From NCBI GenBank assembly GCA_028564925.1, contig CM053030.1:372894945-372958944 (forward strand): 64,000 nt of DNA. Direction: 5' to 3'. Below the pieces are notes generated by a model. That model was not told where the DNA came from. It did not search any database and saw nothing but the letters and a program-made list of their open reading frames with translations. Made by a program: the position numbers and the translations under genes. This document shows, piece after piece, positions 11,825-23,267 of this stretch (positions are counted from its first letter, which is position 1; the number at the start of each line of letters is the position of its first letter). The DNA comes from Lithobates sylvaticus. Lineage: Eukaryota; Chordata; Amphibia; Anura; Ranidae.

Positions 11825-13292
11825 ATAGAACTAGTATAAATATATGATTTTGAGTTGATTTCATCCTGTTGTAATCCTCTGTACAGCAGCACTCAGGCTC
11901 GGATAGGGAGGTGCAGAACTTGTGTCCAATCAGGGGTCTTACAAATACATGTGCTGACAAGGAACATCCTAACAGGAGGAAAAAACAGAAGGATGACCTC
12001 TTCAATCTGTGACTGCTCCTTCACTGTTCATTCACAGGTTGGGGAAAGGATTTGACCAGGCTGTGCTGCTTATTATCTGCCGCAGAGAATATCGAGTCAG
12101 TGGGCTGATTGTGTGTGTGGTAGACCTGTGTAAATATGAGAACTTAATAGCTAGAAATACAAATATTATGGCTGATGCAACAGCTATCATATATCCACCT
12201 CAACTGTTTTTAGCTACTTACCTAAAGTTCTACTTTAAACTCAAGATTTGTAATATACCTGTATATGTATTGTAAATGTGGTCATGCACTGAATATTTTT
12301 TTTTCTCTGATCTTTTCTCTGTTACGATTAGACTTTATTTAGGCATACTGTAGTATGGCTTTATTATATATAGACCATTTCTAAAAAAAAAAAAACTTTT
12401 AACAAATCAAGGTAATGCAAGCAACTCTAGTAAATATTTAATAGCTTGACCTTTAACAAAACTCGCTTGACCTTTAACAAAATGGTATGATGGCAACTTG
12501 CAAACTGGCTGTTCAAGCTATTTAATAGTTACTATTAGAGTGTAAAGCTCTTGACAAGATAATAAAAGTTTTCATTTGTTTTTCACATTAAAAATTGGAA
12601 AGCCATAAACAGTGTAAGACAGAAGGGTCAAAAGATGTGACATTTTAACTCCCCGATATATATCACATATAGGTGTTTTGAATTTAAAATAATACCCACA
12701 TAAATCCATCACTTTAAATATGTTCTATTGATTTTGTCCAATGCAAAATCATATAGTTAACATTTTTTACTGCTGCATAATCAGGGTAGTAACTGAGTAG
12801 CATATTCAACAGTCTCTCCAGTCTGGCTTCAGTGCCCTCAGAAATAATGATTAAAGGAGGCATCTTATCTCCTCACAGTGCTCTACTGCCTACTAGACTA
12901 ACCTTCAACCCTTACTGCCAATTGCAACGTGCGTAACAGACAGCAGTGAAAATGTATTAAAGTAGATGATTAAAAACGGGGATGTAGTGATGCACAAAAT
13001 TAAACATCTTGGCTAGAGGTGGTTGAGTTATTCTCCTGAGGCAGAAAATTGTTATGTAAACTCAATAAACTTTGAAAGGCATATAATTCAAATAATTTTA
13101 AGAATTAACTCTTACAGGTTTTCAGACAGTGCTGGAATGGAATTTGAATATTCAGTGTAATATTTATGAAAAAAAAATATGATTTTTATTTTTGCTCACA
13201 AATTATTATAACCCTTGTGGTAAAAGTGTTATCCTGTTTATGTGAAACACTCTAAAATCCCAGATGTTCTATCAGCTAACTAGTCATGCAAC
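11825..13292. other. No gene or element recognised
   Basis: AT-rich sequence without recognisable coding. CTTGACCTTTAACAAAA occurs twice within 12450-12482, a small tandem duplication. Confidence 0.4.
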
Positions 13293-13482
13293 CTAAAGAG
13301 TTAGACACTCTGGAGACCATCTCGGACACTTGGAGCTCCAGGATCCCACTACACCACCAGATTACAGATGAGCCCATGTTTTTACTTCTTCTTGTGAGTG
13401 TTTACCTTGCCATTAAAATTTGCTTGAAATACTGCACTTAGGTTGTGCTTCCTGTGTTCTCCCCTCTAAAGAGTTAGACACT
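13293..13482. mobile_element. Short 156-bp insertion between 17-bp direct repeats
   Basis: CTAAAGAGTTAGACACT occurs at 13293-13309 and again at 13466-13482. A 156-bp segment (13310-13465) lies between. A long exact direct repeat of this length is typical of target-primed retroposition. No A-tail is obvious on either strand, so the nature of the inserted piece stays open. Confidence 0.6.
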
Positions 13483-13502
13483 AGCAGCTGGCTTTATTTG
13501 GC

Positions 13503-13926
13503 TAATGCCGTGTACACACGATCGGATTTTCCATCGGAAAAAACTTGGATGTTTTTTTCCTACGGAATTCCGCTCAAGCTTGGCTTGCATACACGCGGTC
13601 ACACAAAAGTTCTCTGAACTTTCGACCGCCAAGAACGCGGTGACGTACAACACTATGACAAGCCGAGGAAATGAAGTTTAATGCTTCAGAGCATGCGTCA
13701 AATTGTTTCAGAGCATGCGTAGGAATTTTGGAATTGGTAGTAATGATTGGAATTTCCAATCAGAACTTTTTCCAAACGAAAAATTGAGAACCTGCTCTTA
13801 ATCTTTTGCTGGCGGGAATTCCGCCAGCAAAAGTCCGATGGAGCATACACAAGGTTGGAATTTCCGACCAAAAGCTCACATCGGTCTTTTACTGGCAGAA
13901 AATCAGATCGTGTATACGCGGCATTA
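13503..13926. mobile_element. MITE, 'TAATGCC-GTACACACG' family, copy 3
   Basis: Begins TAATGCCGTGTACACACGA and ends CGTGTATACGCGGCATTA. The inverted terminal repeats are well kept. The core contains AAGTTCTCTGAACTTTCGACC and a GGAATTCCGCCAGC palindromic centre. No coding capacity. Confidence 0.88.
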
Positions 13927-14197
13927 GGTTCCTTAAAAAACAAACAAACAAAAAAAAACATCTCTTTGCTACAACCAGCAGAATATTACCTTTTACAGTG
14001 CCTTGAAAAAGTATTCATACCCCCTTGAAATTTTACAACCAAAAACGTAAATGTATTTTATTAGGATTTTATGTGGTAGACCAACACAAAGTGGCACATA
14101 ATTGTGAGATGGAAGGAAAATGATAAATGTTTTTTAAATTTTTTTACAAATAAATATCTGAAAAGTGTGACATGTATTTGTATTCAGCCCCACCGAG

Positions 14198-15565
14198 TCA
14201 ATACTTTCTAGAACCATCTTTTACTGCAATTACAGCTGCAACTTTTTGGGTATGACATTTTTGCCCATTCTTCTTTGCAAAATAGATCAAGCTCTGTCAG
14301 ATTGGATGGAGAGCGTTTGTAAACAGCATTTTTCAAGTCTTGTCACAGATTCTCAATTGAATTTAGGTCTGGACTTTGACTGGACCATTCTAACACATGA
14401 ATAGGCTTTGTTCTAAACCATTCCTTTGTAGCTCTGGCTGTATGTTTAGGGTCGTTGTCCTGCTGGAAGGTAAACCTCCACCCCAGTCTCAAGTCATTTT
14501 CAGACTCTAATGCCACGTACACACGAGCGGACTTTTCGACGGACTAGGTCCGACGGTCTTTCCGACGAATTTTCCGAATGAACGGACTTGGCCACACACA
14601 ATCACACTAAACTGAACGTGATGACGTACGACTGAACTAGAATAAGGAAGTTCGTAGCCAGTAGCCAATAGCTGCCCTAGCGTTGTTGTTTGTCCGTCAG
14701 ACTAGCACACAGATGAGCGGATTTTTCGATAGGTTCCGGCGGAAAAATTTGAAGCATGTTCTATTTCTAAAGTCTGTCAAATTTTTTGACAGCAAAAGTC
14801 TGATGGGGCCCACACACGATCGAATTTTCCGACGGATTTGTTCCATCGGACCTTTGCTGTCGAAAAGTCTGGTCGTGTGTACATGGCATAACAGGTTTTT
14901 TTCCAAGATTGCCCTGTATTTGGCTCCATCTATCTTTCCATCAACTCTAACTAGCTTCCCTGTCCCTGCTGAAGAAAAGCATCCACACAACAGGATGCTG
15001 CCACCACCATGTTTCACAGTGGGGATGATGTGTTCAGGGTGATGTGCAGTGTTAGTTTCCCGCCACACATAGTGTTTTTATTTTAGGCTAAAAAATTTAA
15101 TTTTGGTCTCATCTCAACAGAGCACATTCTTCCATATGTTTGCTGTGTCCGCCACTTGACCTCTCGTAAACTGTAAATTAAACTTCTTTTGGCTTTTTTT
15201 CAACAATGGTTTTCTTCTTGCCACTCTTTCATGAAAGCCAAATTTGTGGAATGCACAACTAATAGTTGTCCTGTGGACAGATTCCCCCACCTGAGCTGTG
15301 GATCTCTGCAGCTCCTCCAGAGTTACCATGGGCCTCTTGGTTGCTTCTCTGATTAATGCTCTCCTTGTCCAGCCTGTCAGTTTAGGTGGACAGACATGTC
15401 TTGGTAGGTTTGCAGTTGTGCCATACTCTTTCCAATTTCTGATGATGGATTAAACAGTGCTCTGTGAGATGTTCAAAGCTTGGGATATTTTTTGGAACCT
15501 AACCCTTCTTTAAACTTCTCCACAACTTTATCCCTGACCTCTCTGGTGTGTTCCTTGGCCTTCAT
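14198..15565 (-). pseudogene. Tc1-like transposase, interrupted by a MITE
   Basis: Read on the minus strand from Met at 15565, the product starts with the helix-turn-helix region (MKAKEHTREVRDKVVEKF, then KKISQALNISQSTV). It continues through LEELQRSTAQVGE and the first DDE segment (PTVKHGGGSILLCGCFSSAG), and after the MITE through the second Asp ([10 protein letters not shown]) and Glu ([14 protein letters not shown]) to a C-terminus of the KDGSRKY type at 14198-14200. Without the MITE it would be about 328 codons, close to the family's 340. A stop codon falls in the N-terminal helix-turn-helix (after STV), a frame change lies near 15100, and the MITE cuts the catalytic domain. It is inactive. 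Confidence 0.9.
14508..14890. mobile_element. MITE, 'TAATGCC-GTACACACG' family, copy 4, nested in Tc1
   Basis: Begins TAATGCCACGTACACACGAG and ends GTCGTGTGTACATGGCATA, inside the Tc1 transposase region. The MITE therefore jumped after the Tc1 arrived. The core has repeated TCCGACGG/CCGTCGGA phrases. Confidence 0.9.
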
Positions 15566-15946
15566 AATGCGGTTTTCCCTAAGGTTCTCTAACAAACCTC
15601 TGAAGGCTTCACAGAACAGCTTTATGTATACTGAGATTAAATTACACACAGGTGGACTCTATTTACTTATTAGGTGACCTCTGAAGGCAATTAGTTCCAC
15701 TATATTTCAGTTAGGGGTATCAGAGTAAAGGGGGCTGAATACAAAATGCACACCACACTTTTCAGATATATATTTGTAAAAAAAAAATAAAAACCATTTA
15801 TCATTTTCCTTCCACTTGACAATTATATGCCACTCTGTGTTGGTCTATCACATACAATCCCAATAAAATACATTTACATTTTTGGTTGTAACATGACAAA
15901 ATGGGGAAAATTTCAAGGGGTGTGAATAATTTTTCAAGGCACTGTA

Positions 15947-17118
15947 GATACTCTATCTGGGCACTTTATTAGGTACACCTGTTCAATTGCTTGGTAACAC
16001 AAATTGATAATCAGCCAATCACATGGCAGCAACTTAATGCATTTAGGCATCTCGACGTGGTAAAGACAACTTGCTGAAGTTTAAACTGAGCATCAGAATG
16101 GGGAAGAAAGGGAATTTAAGTGACTTTGGCATGGTTGTTGGTGCCAGACGGGCTGGTCTGAGTATTTAAAAAACTGCTGATTTACTTGGATTTTCACACA
16201 CAACCATCGCTAGGGTTTCCAGAGAATGGTCCGAAAAAGTTTAAAAATCCAGTGAGTGGCAGTTGTGTGGATAAAAATGCCTTGTTGATGTCAGAGTAGA
16301 ATGGGCAGACTGGTTTGAGATGATAGAAAGGCAACGCTGACTAAAATAACCACTCATTACAACCAAGGTATGCAGAATACCATCTCTGAATGCACAACAC
16401 TTTGAACCTTGAAGCAGATGGGCTACAGCAGCAGAAGACCACACAGGATGTCCGGTAAGAACAGGAAACGGAGGCTACAATTCACACAGGCTCACCAAAA
16501 TTGGACAGTAGAAGATTGGAAAAAACATTGCCTGGCCTGATGAGTCTCAATTTCAGCTGCAACACTCAGATGGTAAGGTCAGAATATGGTGTAAACAACA
16601 TGAAAGTATGGATCCATCCTGCCTTGTATAAACAGTTCAGGCTGGTGGTGGTGTAATGGTGTGGGGGATATTTTCTTGGCACACTTTGGCCCCTTAGTAC
16701 CAATTGAGCATTGTTTAAATACCACGGCCTACCAGAGTATTATTGCTTACCATGTCCATCCCTATTGGCTACTTCCAGCAGGATAATGCACCATGTCACA
16801 AAGCTCAAATCTTCTCAAACTGGTTTCTTAAAAAATTACAAAGAGTTCACTGTATTTCAATGACCCCTACAGTCACCAGATCTCAATCCAATAGAGCAGC
16901 TTAATGTGGTGGAATGGGAGATTTGCATCATGGATGTGCAGCAGACAAATCTGCAGCAACTGCGTGATGCGATCATGTCAATATGGACCAAGATCTCTGA
17001 ACAATGTTTCCAACACCTTGTTGAATCTATGCCACCAAGAATCAAGGAATTTCAGAAGGCAAAAGGGGTTCCAACCCAGTACTAGCAAGGTGTATCTAAA
17101 AAAAATGGCTGGTGAGTG
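15947..17118 (+). mobile_element. Second Tc1/mariner element (CACTTTATTAGGTACACC type)
   Basis: Left end GATACTCTATCTGGGCACTT, continuing TATTAGGTACACCTG; right end AAGGTGTATCTAAAAA then GGCTGGTGAGTG and TA at 17119-17120. These are decayed inverse copies of the well-known Tc1 ends. The left TA (15945-15946) is the same TA that closes the preceding Tc1, so the two elements are butted together. Confidence 0.88.
16098..17085 (+). pseudogene. Tc1-like transposase relic
   Basis: Begins MGKKGNLSDFGMVVGARRAG (ATG 16098), the N-terminal helix-turn-helix of this Tc1 family, followed by FSHTTIARVSREWSE. Downstream, LQFTQAHQNWTVEDWK-like and PDESQFQL-like segments, GGGVMVWG, FQQDNAPCHKAQ (second catalytic Asp) and SPDLNPIEQLNVVE (catalytic Glu) can be followed, but in shifting frames. 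A stop lies in the first helix-turn-helix (after SI) and there are several frame changes across the catalytic part. The last stop is TAG at 17083. Family length is about 330-340 codons. Dead copy. Confidence 0.88.
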
Positions 17119-17120
17119 TA

Positions 17121-18061
17121 TATGCTGACTGCTGGAAGACACCTGAACTGCAGTCTTCAGGCCCCTGGAGCACAGTGCCACTAGCAGGTGTTCTATATTT
17201 TAACAGTTCCTCCCTTTGAAGAGGGGCCTCAGAAAGCTCCAACACATTCTGGTTTACAAAGTCCATAGTGCAAAGTGCATACATGAAGAACTGAATTTTC
17301 CTCTCTAAAATATTAATCATGGCTCAAAAGCTGATGTAAAGGGTGTTCTTGTGCTCATACACAAAGTCAGGTTTTCTGTCAAGAGATGGATACTCTTAAC
17401 CAAGCATTTAATCATCTTAAGTAGCCTCAACCTTAAGATGGTCCAGTATTTAATTGCTGCTGTAACATGAACTTTATGCTGTCAGACTACTGCATGGATC
17501 ATTGCAGTAACGCTGTTTAGATAAACATACCATGTTTCTAAAACCATATTTGCATTCAGAGCTTTGTTGCACATCACCTGAATTTCGGCTAGTACTGGAA
17601 CAAAATGTCATTGTCCATTCACCAGTTTTTAATTGCTCGCAGAGATGAAAATGCATTAAAGTGCCGGCAGGTAATTGGTACAGCTGACACTTGTTAAAGA
17701 CAGAAAATAGTGATATTGATTGGGCCATTGAGACTGGATTGTCTTGCTTTGTCAAAATGTCAAAATAATAGCTTTGGCAGACATTGAAAGTAAATCTTAA
17801 TGGAATCGCCTCTCTTGCCTTCTTGCCAGAATATGTATATCATGAAAATAGAAAAATAATGATTGGCCATAGGTAATGTTATTTTCACACAAGATTTTAC
17901 CATTTGCATTGTTTCAGTTTTAAAATCTAGATGCTTAAGGTATCTAAATGTATTTTGGTAATACTATTACAAAAATTAAATAGCTATTTAAAGATTTACT
18001 AAAGGGCTAATCTTCTCTAAATAGTTGGGGAAAGTAGAAAGATAGCGCTGGATCCGTAGGT
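17121..18061. other. No gene or element recognised
   Basis: Ordinary AT-rich sequence. The 93-codon minus-strand frame at 17474-17755 has no recognisable motif. Confidence 0.4.
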
Positions 18062-18069
18062 TTATTTTA

Positions 18070-18466
18070 CTGTTAGACTCCTTTCACACTGAACACTGCC
18101 CCGCGCTAGCGGTAAATCACAGCTCATTTTAGCGGCGCTGTGCGGGTGGGAGCGGGGCGCTTTTAACCCCAAAAAATGGGTTAACAAGGGGTTAAAAGCG
18201 CCCGAAAAGCACCAAAGCCCTTTGCAGGCGCTTCGGCAACGCTGCCCATTAATTTCAATTGCAGGGGCAGTTTGGGAGCGGTGTATACACCACTCCCACA
18301 CCGCCTCAAAGACGCTGCTTGCAGGACTTTTTTTCCCCCTCCTGTAAGCGCACCATCCCAGTGTGAAAGCACTCAGGCTTTCACACTGGGGAGGCTTGAC
18401 AGGAGCTTTTCATGCGCTATTTTTAGCACTAAAATGCCTGAAAAGCGCCTCAGTGTGAAATTAGCC
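18070..18466. mobile_element. MITE-like repeat, TTTCACACTG ends
   Basis: Begins CTCCTTTCACACTGA and ends GCCTCAGTGTGAAATTAGCC. The core is GC-rich and internally palindromic (AGCGCCCGAAAAGC; GGCTTTCACACTGG). No coding capacity. Confidence 0.65.
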
Positions 18467-18482
18467 ATATTGTTATCTCAGC

Positions 18483-18692
18483 CCAGGTTCACACTGCTGC
18501 AGGATTGAAATCGTGCGAGTTCAGCTGACATCAGTGCGGTTTTCTGCACAGATGTCTGTTGAAATCGCAAAAAGTAGTACAGAAACTACTTTTGGGAATC
18601 GATGCAGCACTGCAAAGTCGGCGTTGCACCGATTTGGATGATTCCATTGGGGAAATAGCCGCCAAATCACATCAATGCGAACCAGGGTTCAA
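18483..18692. mobile_element. MITE-like repeat, CAGGTTCACACTG ends
   Basis: Starts CCAGGTTCACACTGCTGC and ends GCGAACCAGGGTTCAAAGTG. The interior has GATTTGGATGATTCCATTGG-type frog repeat phrases. Adjacent to the previous element with about 17 bp between. Confidence 0.6.
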
Positions 18693-19127
18693 AGTGTTAT
18701 TGTTGGTGTAAATCTGGTTCATGGACAGGCAGATTTTACATCCCAGAGGATCTCCACAGTCTCCTTGGCTTGTAGTGTAATGTAAGAAGGGTTGAAATTT
18801 AAGCGCCACACCACTGCTAAGAGGTCCAGATACAACATTATTTCATTAAAGGTCAGGGGTACAGAACAAGATATAGCCAATGCATTTTTGGGGGGGCTAT
18901 GTGCCCCCTTTATCAGGGCTTGACTGGCAACCAAGTGAACTAACCAGTAGTGAACTGAACATACAATGGTATTTATTCCAGTGTGAGTCTAATTAGTGGC
19001 TTGTTTGGTAGCAGTGAGAATGATTTAATACATTAGAACACAGTTGGCGGTCCCGGTTTCTACATGTTTCTGTTTTAGCATTATGTTGCTTGCTTGGCTA
19101 AATGTCAGTTAATAATGGAATCCATGG
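18693..19127. other. No gene; left flank of the hAT remnant
   Basis: No recognisable coding. A promoter or exon for the transposase that follows is not evident here; homology to the hAT family starts abruptly near 19140. Confidence 0.4.
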
Positions 19128-19139
19128 GCTTCCACAAGG

Positions 19140-21290
19140 AGTAGAACCAAAGAAGCGGTTGAATGCTAGCCTTGCTAAATTGCTAGCACTTCAACTGCTG
19201 CCTCAGTTGGTAGACTCGGCCCCCTTCCGTGAGTTTGTTCGGTTCCTCAGTGGCAGGTTCCCAAACGCCACTTTTTCTCGCGGAAGGCGATTCCGTCTCT
19301 CTACCGGCATGTGGAGGGCAATGTCCATGCCTCGCTGGACAGGGCGGTCAGCGGTAAGGTGCATATTACCGCTGACTCATGGTCCAGCAGGCATGGACAG
19401 GGACGGTACCTTTCTTTCACGGCCCATTGGGTCACTCTATTGGCAGCTGGGAGGGATGCAGGACAAGGTGCAGTAGTGTTGGAGGTTGTTCCGCCACCAC
19501 GCCTCCAAAACGCGACTACTGCTACTGGTTGTGACACACCTCTCTCCTCCACCCCCTCCTCTTCTTCTTCCTCCAGTGCTCTGTCCTTGGAACCAGCGGT
19601 GCTCCGTAGGCGTACAAGGGGCTACGCAAGTACGCAGGCAAAAAGATGCCATGCCGTGCTTGCGCTGGTGTGTTTGGGGGACAGGAGCCACACTGGGCCA
19701 GAGGTTCTGGCAGCTCTGCAGGGGCAGGCCGAGAGGTGGTTGACGCCACGTCAGCTTAAGCCAGGAATGGTCGTTTCTGACAATGGCACCAACCTCCTCT
19801 CCGCCCTGCGACAGGGGCAGCTCACCCATGTGCCCTGCATGGCTCACGTCCTCAACCTGGTGGTGCAGCGGTTCTTGGGCAGGTTCCCAGGCTTACAGGA
19901 TGTCCTGAGGCAGGCCAGGAAAGTCTGTGTGCATTTCCGCCGATCTTATAATGCCAGTGCTCGGCTGACTGAGCTGCAAAAGGAGCTGAACCTGCCCAAG
20001 AACCGCCTAATATGTGACATGCCCACCAGGTGGAACTCAACGTTGGCCATGCTGCAGCGACTGCACACGCAGCAGAGGGCCATTAATGAGTACCTTTGCG
20101 ACTACGGCACCAGGACAGGGTCAGGGGAGCTTGGTTTTTTTTCCCCACGTCAGTGGAGCATGATCAGGGATGCATGCACTGTCCTCTCACCATTTGAGGA
20201 GGCCACGAGGATGGTGAGCAGTGACAGTGCATGCATCAGTGACACTGTCCCTCTTGTCCACCTGTTGGAGCATACGCTGCGTGGGATAATGGACAGGGCA
20301 CTTGAGGCAGAACAGAGGCAGGAAGAGGAGGACTTCCTTGCCTCTCAAGGCCCCCTCTATCCGGACAGTGTTCCTTCTGTCCCACCCATCACACAGGAAG
20401 AGGATGAGGAGGAGGAGGAGGAGGAGGAGGAGGATTGTGTGAGCATGGAGGTGGAGCCTGGCACTCAGCATCAGCAGCAGCAGTCTTTTAGGGATGATGT
20501 ACAGTCCCAACAAACCAGTGGACTTGTACGTGGCTGGGAGGAGGTGGCTGGCGATCATGTCATCCTCAGTGACCCAGAAGACTCCGGACCGAATGCCTCA
20601 GCTAACCTACGCTGCATGGCCTCCCTGATCCTGCAAAGCCTGCGGAAGGATCCTCGTGTTCTTCGGATCAAGGAGAGGGACCATTACTGGCTGGCCACTC
20701 TCCTTGATCCGCGGTACAAGGGTAAGGTTGCGGACCTTATCTTGCCGTCGCAGAGGGAGCAGAGGATGAGATATCTCAGGGAGGCCTTGCAGAAAGGTCT
20801 GTGCAACGCGTTCCCAGAAACTGGGAGGCTACAAACTCCTGGTCCTGGGCGACGAGTTGCTGAGGCTTCGGTCAGTGGCAGAAGGAGCGGTGGGGAAGGT
20901 GGACGTCTGACCGATGCGTTCAGACAATTTTTTAGTCCGCAGCCCCAAGGTATGATCGGTTCCAGCAACCATCGCCAGCGTCTGATATACATGGTGCAGG
21001 AATACCTTGGGGCAAGGTCAGACTTGGACACCTTTCCCACTGGACACCAAAATCCTCTGGCTTACTGGGTCCTGAGGATGGATCACTGGCCAGAGCTTGC
21101 ACAGTATGCAATTGAGCTACTGGCCTGTCCTGCCTCCAGCGTTCTTTCCGAACGCACATTCAGTGCTGCTGGAGGATTTGTGACTGATCATAGGTGCGCC
21201 TGTCCACCGCCTCGGTTGATCACTGACATTCATCAAAATGAAGAAGCGCCTGATCATCAGCAGAGCCATTGCAAACTGACTTCCTGGGTG
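19140..21290 (+). pseudogene. hAT transposase, ZBED-like, lacking the BED finger
   Basis: The 704-codon frame at 19311-21425 carries a nearly whole hAT catalytic domain. Counted from its first Met: first Asp in ITADSWSS (D22), second Asp in VVSDNGTN (D157), C176xxH179 in HVPCMAHV, TRWNS at 239-243, an acidic Glu run at about 363-374 from GAG repeats, and the dimerisation region NPLAYWVLRM...SVLSERTFSAAGG (580-622) with Glu 614. hAT transposases excise elements with 8-bp duplications. The true upstream part (KRLNASLAKLLALQLLP) is at 19102-19310 in another frame. The normal C-terminal tail is frame-shifted after about residue 628, so the last 76 residues are spurious. No BED zinc finger remains. 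A broken copy with an unusually intact core. Confidence 0.92.
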
Positions 21291-21530
21291 AAATCCCTAA
21301 GTTTGTCCCTCTGGCAATCAACAAAACTGGGTATGGGAACTGTGAGAAATAGTGAAGCACTATGTCAGAAAGCCAAGTCAAAGTCAAGAACAGGCAAAGG
21401 CATGTGGCCTGTATGGATGCCTTAGAACTGAGCTCCAAGGCCGACAGGGGAAATTTAGTGACCAGGGGACCCACCTGGGTGATCACACACCACACTGTCC
21501 TGGGCAGAAACCTAGGTTGACATAGCGGAC

Positions 21531-23253
21531 ATGTTCAGGAAGCATAAAGAAGAGAGACACCTTCAGAAACTGACTGAATTCGGATGTGGAAACAGTCAAG
21601 ATGGCACCATAGCTCTGGCCCCTGCTTCCTCACAGCAGCAGAACGACTATTACACTGATCTCCCAGATAAACTGTCAGCAGCTGCAGTTCTTGCTGGTTG
21701 CTAGCCCTGCTAAACCTGCATGAGACTGGATGACAGCCCTCCGGATCATGAGGTGAGCCATGGGATCCTTCTATGATTAAACACTCCATTCCTTCATTGC
21801 ATCATTCTTTACCTCTAAGCAGCCTATTATGTACACTTTGCTCAAGGACATGCTCCTTTTTATGCAAAGCACTTTACATGCTGATTTCACTGCACTTCTT
21901 TGTAGGTTCTCAGCAGAAGTTATTTCCCTGGATGATACAGAGTGCATAATTTTGAAAACACACTAGGGGACATCACTATCACAGTTAATGACCTGGTAGA
22001 TGCCCACAATGATGGCCTAGAAGAACGCAAGTGGCTAAAAGCTAAAATAGCAGACCTAGAAGACAGGTCATGCCGCAATAATCTAAAGCTTCATGGGGTA
22101 CCCAAAACTGTGTTACCATCAGATCTATGTGCTACACCAAAGATATATTTATGGAATTATTTCCAGATTCTTCACCAATTGAATGACCTATTGATCGCAT
22201 TCACCATTTACCTAGGCCATCCCATCTGCCCGATATGGTTCCTAGAGATGTTCTCATGAGAATTAACTTTTTTCATGTTAAGGACCAACTCCTTGCAAAA
22301 TCCAGATCCCTGGGGAAACTACCCGCCCCATATGGTGACATACAGTTGTACACTTATCTTTTTTTTATACTAAAATTTTATTAAATTTTTCAGGTGGTAC
22401 AGGTAGGTCTTGGTACAGGTTTATAGGACTGTTCTTTCGATCTGTAGCCAGGTGGGTGACGAGGTGTATTTCCACCATGTTTTTTCTTGGTCCAGTATGA
22501 TTGCCTTGAAGTATGCTTTGATATTTGGGACTCCCAATCCACCAGCTGACGTGGGTGAGCATAGTGTGGTACCTTTGATCCTAGGATGTTTTCCCTTCCA
22601 AATGAAAGAGGTTATAATAGCTTGTATTTTGTTGAGGTGGGATTGCAAATAAGTGATAGGGGTAGTTCTGAAAGTATACAACATGTGAGGTAGGAGGTAC
22701 AGTTTGGATAGAGCGATGCGACCAGCCTAGGAGGCCTCTTACCTCTATCTGTGGGCGAGCCTTGAGGGGGAGCCGTTCTGGGCTCGGAGCTGTCCATGTC
22801 CTCCTGATTACTAGTGGAGTCCTGTGTGTCAGCGTCAGTCAGTGATGAGGGAGGAGGGGGTGGAGGTGCTGTGTCGGCTCCATCTTGAGAGCGCTACATG
22901 GCGGGCTGAGAGAAATAATCTGTGAGGTGGCACAAGTTGTGTGGCTGGCCGTTCCTCTTTCTGGACATACTGTCCAGATGCCGTATGTTCTGGCTCCTCT
23001 CTGGTGTAAGAGAGAGGAGATATAAGCTGCTGTATCAGGTGGGAGGTTGCTGGATGTCGAGCGGCTGAGCTGAGCTGGTGAATCAAGCGGCCATCTTACT
23101 CTGCGGCCAGCCACGCCCCTAAACTTATCTTTTTAAATACACCTTGGAGCTCAGGAGACAACTTACTACTATTACAAAGGCAACCACAAAATTGTTCCTT
23201 CTCCTCCAGTGGGCTCATGCAAGCCACCAGGGAAAATGTTGCCGGCAAAAGGC
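21531..23253 (+). pseudogene. L1 ORF1 protein remnant (split by L1 copy B)
   Basis: The N-terminus MFRKHKEERHLQKLTEFG begins at 21531. A coiled-coil/RRM part follows at about 21942-22350 (TLGDITITVNDLVDAHN; KWLKAKIADLEDRSCRNNLK), the RNA-binding region of L1 ORF1p, which coats L1 RNA. After the inserted L1 the frame resumes in the C-terminal domain (FKYTLELRRQLTTITKA, about 23130-23190). Stops and frame changes are present (for example after VLAGC and in the RRM). The exact resumption of homology either side of the insertion confirms it as one ORF1. Confidence 0.85.
22364..23122 (-). mobile_element. L1 (copy B), internally deleted, inserted with a 12-bp duplication
   Basis: ACTTATCTTTTT occurs at 22352-22363 and 23123-23134, flanking a 759-bp minus-strand insert. 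Reading the minus strand, it begins AGGGGCGTGGCTGGCCGCAG (a typical L1 5' end). A 91-codon frame with no recognised domain (MAGRRVRWPLDS...) follows. Near 22725-22730 it jumps straight to the far C-terminal part of ORF2 (GRIALSKLYLLPHMLYTFRT; SFIWKGKHPRI; SAGGLGVPNIKAYF). It ends in AATAAAATTTTAGTATAAAAAAA-like tail sequence. Genuine 5' and 3' ends with a single clean duplication mean an already shortened RNA was probably inserted. Confidence 0.85.
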
Positions 23254-23267
23254 AACCAATAAACAAA

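Larger units (their letters stand above)
13996..15944 (-). mobile_element. Tc1/mariner element (CAGTGCCTTG ends), split by a MITE
   Basis: Flanked by TA (13994-13995 and 15945-15946). The left end reads CAGTGCCTTGAAAAAGTATT and the right end is its inverse (TTTTTCAAGGCACTG); similarity runs well over 100 bp inward (TGTGGTAGACCAACACAAAG / CTGTGTTGGTCTATCACAT). The transposase is on the minus strand. A MITE (14508-14890) interrupts it. Full-length structure with both ends still recognisable. Confidence 0.93.

Noticed and set aside
19437-19847. 136-codon minus-strand frame
   Set aside because: Antisense shadow of the hAT transposase frame.
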